This document shows, piece by piece, positions 49,800 through 57,140 of a stretch of DNA of 64,000 nt (position 1 is its first letter; each line of letters begins with the position of its first letter). The stretch is from contig JBFWVA010000004.1 of NCBI GenBank assembly GCA_050246995.1, forward strand, positions 315,260-379,259, in the 5' to 3' direction. The notes beneath the pieces were generated by a model. That model was not told the origin of the DNA, ran no database searches, and saw only the letters and a program-made list of their open reading frames with translations. The stretch comes from SHVO01 sp050246995 (GTDB lineage Bacteria > Pseudomonadota > Alphaproteobacteria > Rhodospirillales > Rhodospirillaceae). Both the position numbers and the translations under genes were made by a program.

Positions 49800-51892
49800 C
49801 GACGGGCATCTCTTTCGCACCCTTGGTGCCGATGTGGGCGATCGCGCTCTTGGGCCTGATCGGCCTTGCGCTTGTCGTCTATGGCGCCGTGCGCCGCGCG
49901 CGCGGCGCGCTGCTCCGCGCGCTGCCCATCGCCGCGCTGCTCGTGGTCCTCGCGGAACCGAAACTCGTCAGCGAGAACCAGCAACCCCTGAAGGATATCG
50001 CCGTCGTCGTCGTCGACGACAGCGAAAGCCAGAAACTCGGCCAGCGTGAGAAACGCGCCGAAGCCGCGCTCGAGAAGATCACCGCCGATCTTACCGCCGC
50101 CGGAGATATGGAAGTGCGCACCATCCGCGCGGGCCGCACAGACGCTTCGGGAGGCCAGGACGGCACGCGCCTGTTCGGCGCGCTCACCGCCGAGATGAAC
50201 GATGTGCCCAAGCAGCGTCTCGCGGGCGTGATCGTCATCACGGATGGCCAGGTGCACGACGCGCTGACGCCCGCGCAAGCCAAGCAAGCCGAGGCGCCGT
50301 ACCTGAACGCGCCGCTTCATGTACTCATCACCGGCGAGCGCAAGGAAGTCGACCGCCGCATCCGCATCGAGAATGCGCCGGACTTCGGCCTGGTCGGCAA
50401 GGACTCCATGGTGCGCCTGCGGGTCGAGGACACGACCGTGCGCCGGGGCACGCGCGTCCCCGTCACCATCCGGCGCAACGGCGGCGAAGCGCAGCAGATC
50501 ATGCTGCCCGCGGGTGAGTCTGAGAACGTGCCCATGGCCATCGAGAATGCCGGCGGCAACGTTTTCGAAGTGGCCGTGAACCACACGCCCGACGAACTCT
50601 CGGCCGCCAACAACCGCGCCATCGTCTCCATCAACGGCGTGCGGGACCGTTTGCGCGTGCTGCTGGTCTCGGGACAGCCTCACGTCGGCGAGCGGTCGTG
50701 GCGCAATTTGCTGAAATCCGACCCGAACGTCGATCTGGTCCACTTCACCATCTTGCGTCCGCTCAACAAGGACGACGGTACGCCGCTTAATGAGCTGTCG
50801 CTGATCACCTTCCCGATCCGCGAGCTGTTCGAGGAACAGATCAACGAATTCGATCTGATGATCTTCGACCGCTACAACCAGCGCGGCCTGATCCCGAACC
50901 AGTACATGGCCAACATCGCGCGCTACATCGAGAACGGCGGCGCGCTGCTGCTCACCGTCGGCCCCGAGTTCGCCGAGAACTACACTCTGTTCGGCAATCA
51001 GCTGCAGCAGCTCCTGCCCGCGGAGCCCTCGGGCCGCGTCTTCGCCGGATCCTTCCGTCCGCAGCTCAGCCCTATCGGCCGCCGGCATCCCGTGACAGCC
51101 GGTTTGGGCCGCACCGAAGGCGGCCAGGACGGGGTGAGCGAAAGCACCTGGGGCCGCTGGCTGCGCCACATTCAAGTCGTCCCTGAAAAGGGCAACGCCG
51201 TGATGAGCGGCCAGGACAACGAGCCGCTGCTGATCCTCGACCGCGTCGGCAAGGGCCGCATCGCGCTCCTGCTCAGCGACACGATTTGGCTGTGGGGCAA
51301 AGGCTTCGACGGCGGCGGTCCGCAAACCGAGCTGATGCGCCGCACCGCGCACTGGTTGATGAAAGAGCCCGAGCTCGAGGAAGAAGCTCTCACCGCCGCC
51401 GCGACCCCCGACGGTCTGACGGTCACGCGCCGCAGCCTCGCGGAGAACGAAATGCCGGTCACCGTCACGCGCCCGGGCGGCGCGGAAGAAACGGTGGTGC
51501 CGAAGTATGTCGCCGATGGGAAGTTCGTCGCGCAGGCCCCTGTGTCTGAGCCGGGCGTGTACAAGCTGTCGGACGGCATCAACACCACGCTGACCGCGGT
51601 CGGCACGCCGAACCCGCTGGAGGCCTATGATGTGGTCTCGACGGAGGACAAACTAAAGCCCCTCACCGATGCGACGGGCGGCGGTGTGTACTGGCTCGAA
51701 GACGCGACCGCGCCCACCATCCGGCGCATCACCTCCACACGCGTCGCGCACGGCGCGTCGTGGATGGGCCTGCTGTCGAACGAACAGTATCTCGTGACAG
51801 GCCTCAACCAGACCCCGCTCGCCCCGCTCGCGCTTCTGCTGCTGGCCGTCATGGCGGGTGCGATGCTGGCCTGGTGGAGAGAGGGGCGGTAG
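49796..51892 (+). CDS. Membrane protein with glutamine amidotransferase-like fold
   Basis: 698 residues. Two N-terminal helices (about 12-30 and 37-50), a vWA-like stretch with VVVVDDSESQK (acidic DDSES in place of DxSxS), an Ig-like region (about 190-270), and a GATase-like domain (RVLLVSGQPHVGERSWRNLLKSDPNVDLVHF...ENGGALLLTVGPEF). A C-terminal helix (LAPLALLLLAVMAGAMLAWW) follows. The TTG start overlaps the preceding stop by 4 bp; an ATG 12 codons later is an alternative. Last member of the MoxR operon. Confidence 0.85.
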   Translation: MTTGISFAPLVPMWAIALLGLIGLALVVYGAVRRARGALLRALPIAALLVVLAEPKLVSENQQPLKDIAVVVVDDSESQKLGQREKRAEAALEKITADLTAAGDMEVRTIRAGRTDASGGQDGTRLFGALTAEMNDVPKQRLAGVIVITDGQVHDALTPAQAKQAEAPYLNAPLHVLITGERKEVDRRIRIENAPDFGLVGKDSMVRLRVEDTTVRRGTRVPVTIRRNGGEAQQIMLPAGESENVPMAIENAGGNVFEVAVNHTPDELSAANNRAIVSINGVRDRLRVLLVSGQPHVGERSWRNLLKSDPNVDLVHFTILRPLNKDDGTPLNELSLITFPIRELFEEQINEFDLMIFDRYNQRGLIPNQYMANIARYIENGGALLLTVGPEFAENYTLFGNQLQQLLPAEPSGRVFAGSFRPQLSPIGRRHPVTAGLGRTEGGQDGVSESTWGRWLRHIQVVPEKGNAVMSGQDNEPLLILDRVGKGRIALLLSDTIWLWGKGFDGGGPQTELMRRTAHWLMKEPELEEEALTAAATPDGLTVTRRSLAENEMPVTVTRPGGAEETVVPKYVADGKFVAQAPVSEPGVYKLSDGINTTLTAVGTPNPLEAYDVVSTEDKLKPLTDATGGGVYWLEDATAPTIRRITSTRVAHGASWMGLLSNEQYLVTGLNQTPLAPLALLLLAVMAGAMLAWWREGR

Positions 51893-51898
51893 CGCCTC

Positions 51899-52315
51899 AT
51901 GCCGGCACCCCTCTACGTTCATCTCCCTAACGGCAGCCCGGTTCCGAGACTAGGGCCTGAGCCTTTCATCGTTCTTTTGATCGCCGAAAGCATTGCCCTC
52001 GACGACTGGCGCGCTCAGGTCTGCGGCGATCTCGCGCGGAGCGGTTGCCATTCCTTCATCGCCTGGGGACAAGACTGCGTCCAATGGTGCGTGGAGATGC
52101 AAAAGACCACAGCGAGTTCCGGCGCGCGGATCATGATCGCGGCGCACGAAGATGAACCGCTTGCCGAAGCCATGTGGGCGTCCGTGCACGGCGCCGATCA
52201 CCCCGAGGTCACGCTGCAAGCGCTCGTGATCGTCCACGTGACTCCACGCGAGCGGCGCGAGGAAATCCTATTTCAATTCCACAGCGCCGCGATGCGCGAG
52301 AAGCCCGGGATTTAG
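51899..52315 (+). CDS. Hypothetical protein, DUF7684-like
   Basis: 138 residues, soluble. Segments FIVLLIAESIALDDWRAQVCGDLARSGCHSFIAWGQDCVQW and DDxx-type acid residues resemble small proteins annotated DUF7684; I hold this with low certainty. It follows the MoxR operon by 6 bases so may be co-transcribed, and is convergent (4-bp overlap) with the next gene. Function unknown. Confidence 0.65.
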   Translation: MPAPLYVHLPNGSPVPRLGPEPFIVLLIAESIALDDWRAQVCGDLARSGCHSFIAWGQDCVQWCVEMQKTTASSGARIMIAAHEDEPLAEAMWASVHGADHPEVTLQALVIVHVTPRERREEILFQFHSAAMREKPGI

Positions 52316-52794
52316 CCGGCTTTACGCAGTTCCATAAGATAGGCGCAACCGCTGACCTTATCGGTGAGACCACCCGACAGCAGCGTGCCACCGTTGTCGG
52401 GGACCATGCGGCCTTCGAATTCGTTGCGCTCGCCGCGCGGCAGACGGAAGTGACCGGTGACGAAGCCTTCCTCAGTCACGAAGCCGTCAAAGATCACGGT
52501 CTGAATGTCGGCGACCTTCGCGGGAGGTCGCACATATCCGCCTTTCACGATAAATTCGGCGACGGTGACCGCCGGACATTGGCGCGGATTTGAATCGGTG
52601 GCCGGCGTCAGCGCGCCTTCATAACGTCCGTCGAACTTCGGCGACACGCCGCTGTACGAGAACGCGTCGGCGGCCGTGAAGATCAGCGCGATGAAAAGAA
52701 CGAGACCGAATTTCCAAAGATAATCTTGAAAGGTGGGGCGCGGCATTTTGCGGGCCGCAACACGATGAACGTTCACAACGTTACGTGGGTACAT
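52312..52794 (-). CDS. Hypothetical single-pass membrane protein
   Basis: 160 residues; one membrane segment (about 27-45, FGLVLFIALIFTAADAF) and an exported part with two Cys (QCPAV and GCAYL). The ATG at 52794 has AGGA upstream; ATG 52746 (MPRPTFQDYLWKFG) would also make a good N-terminus. No family recognised. Confidence 0.65.
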   Translation of the reverse strand: MYPRNVVNVHRVAARKMPRPTFQDYLWKFGLVLFIALIFTAADAFSYSGVSPKFDGRYEGALTPATDSNPRQCPAVTVAEFIVKGGYVRPPAKVADIQTVIFDGFVTEEGFVTGHFRLPRGERNEFEGRMVPDNGGTLLSGGLTDKVSGCAYLMELRKAG

Positions 52795-53002
52795 GACGCG
52801 GGTTCCTGTGCTTCAATCAAAACACCCCCCGGGCTCCCCCCTCACGTGGGATCCCAATGTGGCGAAAGAAGAGCAGGAACCTGAAAACGCCCGTCGAAAT
52901 TCGTGCCGCAACTACACGTGACACAAGAAGCGTAAGCACCGAGCGACGTCACTCGGATGTTAGGTTCGCGCGGTACGTGTTCTTTGCGCTCGGGAGGCCG
53001 AC

Positions 53003-54106
53003 TTACTGGAGCGCTAAGCTGCCCAGTTCGGCGCGCACCTTCTGGCGGAAAACGTCGATGGCGACAAGTGAATTCCCCATCTTTACGTGCCAGAAGGTCC
53101 ATCCATTACACGCCGGCGCGCCCTGCACGAGGGCCCCGACCTGATGGATTGATCCGCGGTAATCCGCTGATATCAAAGTGCCATCCGCCCTCACCTTGGC
53201 CGTGAAACGCCCCGACGGATCGGACAACACCGTGCCCGGCGTCAAAAGCCCGCGTTCCACAACTGTTCCAAAGGGGATGCGCGGCTCGGTGCGCTTGGAG
53301 GGCGTAATAAGCATCTTCTCGTCCGTGATGGGTTTGACATTGGCGATGCGTTCACGCGCCGCCGCAATATAGTTTTCGTCGCGGTCCATGCCGATATAGT
53401 TGCGGCCCAGGGCTTTCGCGACGGCGCCGGTGGTGCCGGTGCCGAAAAAGGGATCGATCACCAGATCGCCGGGCTTCGTGGCCGCGGTGATGACGCGGTA
53501 GAGCAGCGATTCCGGTTTTTGCGTCGGGTGAACCTTGTTGCCCGATTCATCCTTCAGGCGTTCCTCGCCGGTGCACAGCGGCAGCGTCCAATCGCTGCGC
53601 ATCTGCAGACCTTCATTGAGGTTCTTCATGGCGTCGTAGTTGAAGGTGTAGCGCGCGTCCTTCGACTTCGAGCACCAGATCATGGTTTCATGCGCGTTGG
53701 TGAAACGCGTGCCGCGGAAGTTCGGCATCGGGTTCGTCTTGCGCCAGACAATGTCGTTCAGCACCCAGAAACCCAGGTCCTGGAGGATCGATCCAACACG
53801 GAAGATGTTGTGATAAGAGCCGATGACCCACAGCGAGCCGTTGTCTTTCAGCACGCGCTTCGCCGCGCCCAGCCAGGCGCGGGTGAAGTCGTCGTAAGCC
53901 TTGAAGTCGCTGAAACGGTCCCAGGCGTCGTCGACACCGTCGACGCGGCTGTTGTCCGGGCGCGTCAGCTCGCCGCCGAGCTGAAGGTTGTACGGAGGGT
54001 CGGCGAAGACGAGATCGACGCTAGCCTCGGGCATACGCCCCATGATCTCGACACAGTCGCCGTTGTAGATGTGATTCGGCTTCAGCGGTTTGGCGGCGGC
54101 GGCCAT
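53003..54106 (-). CDS. ccrM: Cell-cycle-regulated adenine methyltransferase CcrM (GANTC)
   Basis: 367 residues, beta-class N6-adenine methyltransferase. DPPY at 36-39 (ADPPYNLQLGG), SAM motif DPFFGTGTTGAVA, and HPTQKPESLLYRV. The C-terminal extension after residue 270 with the RAMA-like GAPACNGWTFWHV is typical of CcrM. ATG 54106 has AAGGGA at good spacing, unlike GTG 54112. In Caulobacter it methylates GANTC late in replication. It is downstream of rnhB, and five GANTC sites lie just upstream (54358-54444), suggesting methylation-sensitive expression. Confidence 0.95.
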   Translation of the reverse strand: MAAAAKPLKPNHIYNGDCVEIMGRMPEASVDLVFADPPYNLQLGGELTRPDNSRVDGVDDAWDRFSDFKAYDDFTRAWLGAAKRVLKDNGSLWVIGSYHNIFRVGSILQDLGFWVLNDIVWRKTNPMPNFRGTRFTNAHETMIWCSKSKDARYTFNYDAMKNLNEGLQMRSDWTLPLCTGEERLKDESGNKVHPTQKPESLLYRVITAATKPGDLVIDPFFGTGTTGAVAKALGRNYIGMDRDENYIAAARERIANVKPITDEKMLITPSKRTEPRIPFGTVVERGLLTPGTVLSDPSGRFTAKVRADGTLISADYRGSIHQVGALVQGAPACNGWTFWHVKMGNSLVAIDVFRQKVRAELGSLALQ

Positions 54107-54193
54107 CGTCACGTCCCTTATCCTCTAGATCTTCTTTTCTTGTTGGGAAGTGTGCGCCCCTGAAATGGCAGAACTTCCCTCCCCACCTTCACG

Positions 54194-54259
54194 AGCGCCG
54201 CTTCAACGGCGCTGGGGCAGGTTCCTTTTTGATAACGCGGACGCCGCTTTAAAGCGGCG
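54194..54259. repeat. Two short palindromes before ccrM
   Basis: AGCGCCG-CTTCAA-CGGCGCT (54194-54213) and the 18-bp perfect palindrome CGCCGCTTTAAAGCGGCG (54242-54259) are near-copies of one hairpin. They lie in the 376-base gap between rnhB and ccrM, within the probable ccrM leader or promoter. Confidence 0.55.
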
Positions 54260-54299
54260 CTGCTCAGAACACCGGCGGCGCCCGTCGTTAATTCGTTAA

Positions 54300-54350
54300 G
54301 GCCGCGATCGGACGCAAAAACCGGTCTCCCACTTTTTGCTGATCGCGTCC
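54300..54350. repeat. Intergenic hairpin element (AAAAA/TTTTTGC family), copy 2
   Basis: GGCCGCGATCGGACGCAAAAA on the left and CTTTTTGCTGATCGCGTCC on the right are imperfect inverse arms. Equivalent segments occur at 38287-38339 (opposite orientation) and 55177-55227. Confidence 0.6.
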
Positions 54351-54357
54351 CGTGGAA

Positions 54358-54444
54358 GAATCATTAGAATCAAAGGGTTACTAGGTCGTAAAGAGGACCA
54401 GATCGTGAACCCAACATGTTGAGTCGCCGCGAGTCGCGCGACTC
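54358..54444. promoter_or_regulatory. Cluster of five GANTC sites between rnhB and ccrM
   Basis: GAATC at 54358 and 54367, GAGTC at 54421 and 54431, and GACTC at 54440: five CcrM recognition sites in 87 bp, upstream of ccrM itself. Random sequence would give well under one. GANTC sites in the ccrM promoter are known to influence its transcription in Caulobacter. Confidence 0.6.
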
Positions 54445-54482
54445 AACCTGTAGCGATGCGATGAGAAATCTTTGCCGGCTGG

Positions 54483-55163
54483 TTAACCGGAAACGCTTTC
54501 GAACATCTCGACCTGCTCCGGCGCGGCGCCGGCGAGCTGGGTGCGCACCAGCCCAAACGTCTTGCGATGATGGGGCGTGAGGCCGAGCGCGATGATCGCT
54601 TTGCGGTGCGCCGGCGTGGGATAGCCCACGTTGTTCTCCCAACCGTAGCCGGGATATTCGCGCGCGAGTTCGACCATGTAGCGGTCGCGCGTCACCTTCG
54701 CGACGACGGACGCCGCCGCGATGGACAGCGACTTGCCGTCGCCCTTCACGATGGTCTCGAGTTCGCATGGGAATTCTTTGGGTTTGCGGTTGCCGTCGAT
54801 GAGTGCGAACGTCGCGGCGCGCGCCAGCGAGCCCACGGCGCGCCGCATGGCGAGGTGCGCCGCGTTCAGGATGTTGAAGCTTTCGATCTCATGCACTTCG
54901 GCGCGTCCCACACCGACCACGGCGGCTTCGCACGACATGAGGATGCCGTACAGCTCCTCGCGCTTTTCGAAAGGGATCTTCTTTGAGTCGTCGAGGCCCT
55001 GACGCAGGGACTTAGGCAGCTTTTTCTGATCGAGGATGACGGCGCCGGCGACGACCGGTCCGGCCAGTGGGGCACAGCCCGCTTCATCGACACCGACAAT
55101 GATCGCGTCGGGCAGGCGCTTCAGAACCGATTTCTCGTACTGAAAGTTCGGAAGCTTCGGCAT
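54483..55163 (-). CDS. rnhB: Ribonuclease HII with a variant GRG motif
   Basis: 226 residues. It removes ribonucleotides from DNA. Catalytic D26 and E27 (GVDEAG), Asp in LIDGN and DRYMVEL, plus GDGKSLSIAAASVVAKVTRDRYM are intact. The usual DEAGRGPLAGPV reads DEAGCAPLAGPV here, so the Gly-Arg-Gly that grips the RNA 2'-OH in characterised enzymes is Gly-Cys-Ala. Other segments are normal. Upstream of ccrM on the same strand, as in other alphaproteobacteria. Confidence 0.92.
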   Translation of the reverse strand: MPKLPNFQYEKSVLKRLPDAIIVGVDEAGCAPLAGPVVAGAVILDQKKLPKSLRQGLDDSKKIPFEKREELYGILMSCEAAVVGVGRAEVHEIESFNILNAAHLAMRRAVGSLARAATFALIDGNRKPKEFPCELETIVKGDGKSLSIAAASVVAKVTRDRYMVELAREYPGYGWENNVGYPTPAHRKAIIALGLTPHHRKTFGLVRTQLAGAAPEQVEMFESVSG

Positions 55164-55176
55164 AGTCCCCTTCGAT

Positions 55177-55227
55177 GTGCCGCTCGCGGGTGCGAAAACC
55201 GCACCCGCTTTTTGCTGCGCGCGGCAC
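55177..55227 (+). terminator. Hairpin element copy 3 with a rightward terminator core
   Basis: Outer arms GTGCCGC / GCGGCAC enclose a terminator on the plus strand (55186-55213): GCGGGTGCG-AAAAC-CGCACCCGC then TTTTT. The flanking genes run leftward, so the orientation is opposite to local transcription. It shares GCGAAAACCG and CTTTTTGCTG with copies at 38.3 and 54.3 kb. Confidence 0.65.
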
Positions 55228-55239
55228 GTAAAAATCCCC

Positions 55240-55779
55240 CTAGTCTTTGTTGATGTGCTCCCGAAGGCGCGGCATCAGCTCGACAAAATTGCACGGGGTA
55301 TGCCGAGCGTCGAGTTGGTATTTCAGGATCTCATCCCAGCCGTCTTTCACCGCGCCGGTGGAACCGGGCAGCGCGAAAAGATACGTGCCGTTCGCGACCC
55401 CGGCCGTCGCGCGCGATTGGATCGTCGACGTGCCGATGCTCTTCAAGCTGATCCAACGGAAAAGTTCGCCAAAGCCGGGAATCTCTTTCTCGCACACTTG
55501 TTCGAACGCTTCCGGCATCACATCGCGGCCCGTGACCCCTGTTCCGCCTGTCGTTATGACGCAATCGACGGCGGGATCTTTGATCCAGGCCTCAAGTTGT
55601 TGAACGATGAGATCGACGTCGTCTTTCAGAAGATTGCGCGCGGCGAGCTTGTGGCCCATCGCGGTGAGACGCTCGACCAGCGTCTGGCCCGACGTGTCTT
55701 CCGCCAGGGTGCGCCGGTCCGACACCGTCAGCACCGCGATATTGATCGCGATGAAAGGTTTTTTCTCGTCGATCGCCAT
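55240..55779 (-). CDS. moaB: Molybdenum cofactor biosynthesis protein MoaB
   Basis: 179 residues. AVLTVSDRRTLAEDTSGQTLVERL, the nucleotide-binding VITTGGTGVTGRDVMPEAF, and FALPGSTGAVKDGWDEIL with the C-terminal KYQLDARHTPCNFVELMPRL are typical. MoaB/MogA-type proteins adenylylate molybdopterin before Mo insertion. It follows the uracil-DNA glycosylase gene by 3 bases. No molybdoenzyme gene is in the window. Confidence 0.93.
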   Translation of the reverse strand: MAIDEKKPFIAINIAVLTVSDRRTLAEDTSGQTLVERLTAMGHKLAARNLLKDDVDLIVQQLEAWIKDPAVDCVITTGGTGVTGRDVMPEAFEQVCEKEIPGFGELFRWISLKSIGTSTIQSRATAGVANGTYLFALPGSTGAVKDGWDEILKYQLDARHTPCNFVELMPRLREHINKD

Positions 55780-55782
55780 GAC

Positions 55783-56589
55783 TTACGCCTTTGATTGGTC
55801 AAGCCGCGCGCGCACCGACAGAAGGTCGTGCCAGGTGGCACGCTTCTGTTGCGGCGAACGCAGGAGGTACGCGGGATGGAACAGCGGCATCGCGGGGATC
55901 GGCGCGGGGAGTCCCGGCGACGCATACTCATGCCATTTGCCGCGTACGCGCGTGATGCCCTGCGTGGCGCCAAGCAACGTCTTGGCCGAAAGGCCGCCGA
56001 CGAGGACGAGCACCGCGGGATTCACAAGCTCGATGTGCCGGCGCACGAAGGGCATGCACACCGCAATCTCTTCGTCCGTCGGCGCGCGGTTGCCGGGCGG
56101 GCGCCAGAACACGACATTGGTGATGTAAGCGCTTTCGGCGCGCGTAAGGCCGATGGACTCGATCATGCGGTCGAGCAGCTTGCCCGACACGCCGACGAAC
56201 GGCAGGCCTTGACGGTCTTCATCCGCACCCGGCGCTTCACCGACAAACATCACGCGCGCCGATGGATTGCCGTCCGCGAAAACGGTCTTGCTCGCGAACT
56301 GCTTGAGGCCGCAGCCATCGAAGGCCTCGACCATGGCGCGCAGTTCATCGACCGAAGTGGCGGCATCGGCGGGATGCGGACCAAGCGCCGCGGGCGCGGC
56401 GACGGGGATTGACGCCGGGGCGGCGAGCGGCGCGCGCGGGGCGATCGATGGCGCCTGCGGAAGGACGGGCGCGGCTTTCGGCGGCGGCGCTTTGAATCGG
56501 TCCACCGGCGCCTCGCCGATACATTCATCGACGCCGGCGTCCACATACCAGCGCAGAAGCGCGGCGGGATCGGAGAATTGCTCGGTCAT
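55783..56589 (-). CDS. Uracil-DNA glycosylase superfamily protein (family 4-like)
   Basis: 268 residues. After a Pro/Ala-rich N-terminal 75 residues comes the glycosylase fold: VMFVGEAPGADEDRQGLPFVG (motif A), NVVFWRPPGNRAPT and MPLFHPAYLLR (motif B). Family 4 enzymes bind 4Fe-4S by four Cys. Here only the second (GCGLKQ) and fourth (AVCMPF) are present, and the third position reads FWRPPGNR in place of a Cys form. Probably removes uracil from DNA. Co-transcribed with moaB. Confidence 0.85.
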   Translation of the reverse strand: MTEQFSDPAALLRWYVDAGVDECIGEAPVDRFKAPPPKAAPVLPQAPSIAPRAPLAAPASIPVAAPAALGPHPADAATSVDELRAMVEAFDGCGLKQFASKTVFADGNPSARVMFVGEAPGADEDRQGLPFVGVSGKLLDRMIESIGLTRAESAYITNVVFWRPPGNRAPTDEEIAVCMPFVRRHIELVNPAVLVLVGGLSAKTLLGATQGITRVRGKWHEYASPGLPAPIPAMPLFHPAYLLRSPQQKRATWHDLLSVRARLDQSKA

Positions 56590-56684
56590 TGCCGGAAGAG
56601 CTTGGCAACCCTGCGCCGTCAGGACAAGCCCGGCGGCGATAAAAGTGATGCGAAAAGGAGCGGCGGGCCCCGCAACTTCGGCGC

Positions 56685-56978
56685 CTACTTAGACGGAGGC
56701 GTGTACTTGTAGCCCAAGAGGTTCACTTCGGCGGTGCGGGCGCGCTTGAAAAACCACAGCAGGAACCAAATCACCAAAGGCACACTCAAGGCCACCGACA
56801 GATCGAAAAGCAAATCTATATTGTTCTCACCCCACCGCAGCGGCAGGTACCCCAAGGCCTCGGCCGCTTGCTCGGCGATGCGCAGGAAACCGAAAGAGGC
56901 GACCGTGATCAGCACGGCCAGCGTGCCGGCGAACAGCACCGTTGCGACGATGGCGGAAATGGTGGCGTTATGCTTCAT
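56685..56978 (-). CDS. Small two-to-three-helix membrane protein
   Basis: 97 residues: membrane segments at about 8-30 and 58-78 with a soluble loop (EQAAEALGYLPLRWGENNIDLL), ending in a basic-acidic tail KRARTAEVNLLGYKYTPPSK. No family recognised. Upstream lies a small inverted repeat shared with the ETF-QO promoter region. Confidence 0.65.
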   Translation of the reverse strand: MKHNATISAIVATVLFAGTLAVLITVASFGFLRIAEQAAEALGYLPLRWGENNIDLLFDLSVALSVPLVIWFLLWFFKRARTAEVNLLGYKYTPPSK

Positions 56979-57010
56979 CCGGCGGCCAAGTCCTTGTAAA
57001 CGCTGCCTAG

Positions 57011-57032
57011 ATACCCTCCGTGAAAGGGGTAT
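57011..57032. promoter_or_regulatory. Inverted repeat between divergent genes
   Basis: ATACCC and GGGTAT are separated by 10 bp in the space between the small membrane gene and the ETF-QO gene. A candidate operator or hairpin; weak on its own. Confidence 0.3.
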
Positions 57033-57140
57033 ACTCTGGGCGCTGGTAGGGGCATAGCCGAACCGTCATTTCTTGTCAAAACCAGGCCCGTAACGGGCCG
57101 GGCCCCTCGACGGCTTGTGAACTGCTTTGGGACTGAGACC

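Noticed and set aside
54287..54299. TTAATTCGTTAA as a CtrA site before ccrM
   Set aside because: The TTAA half-sites are 4 bp apart, not 7, so it does not fit the CtrA consensus.
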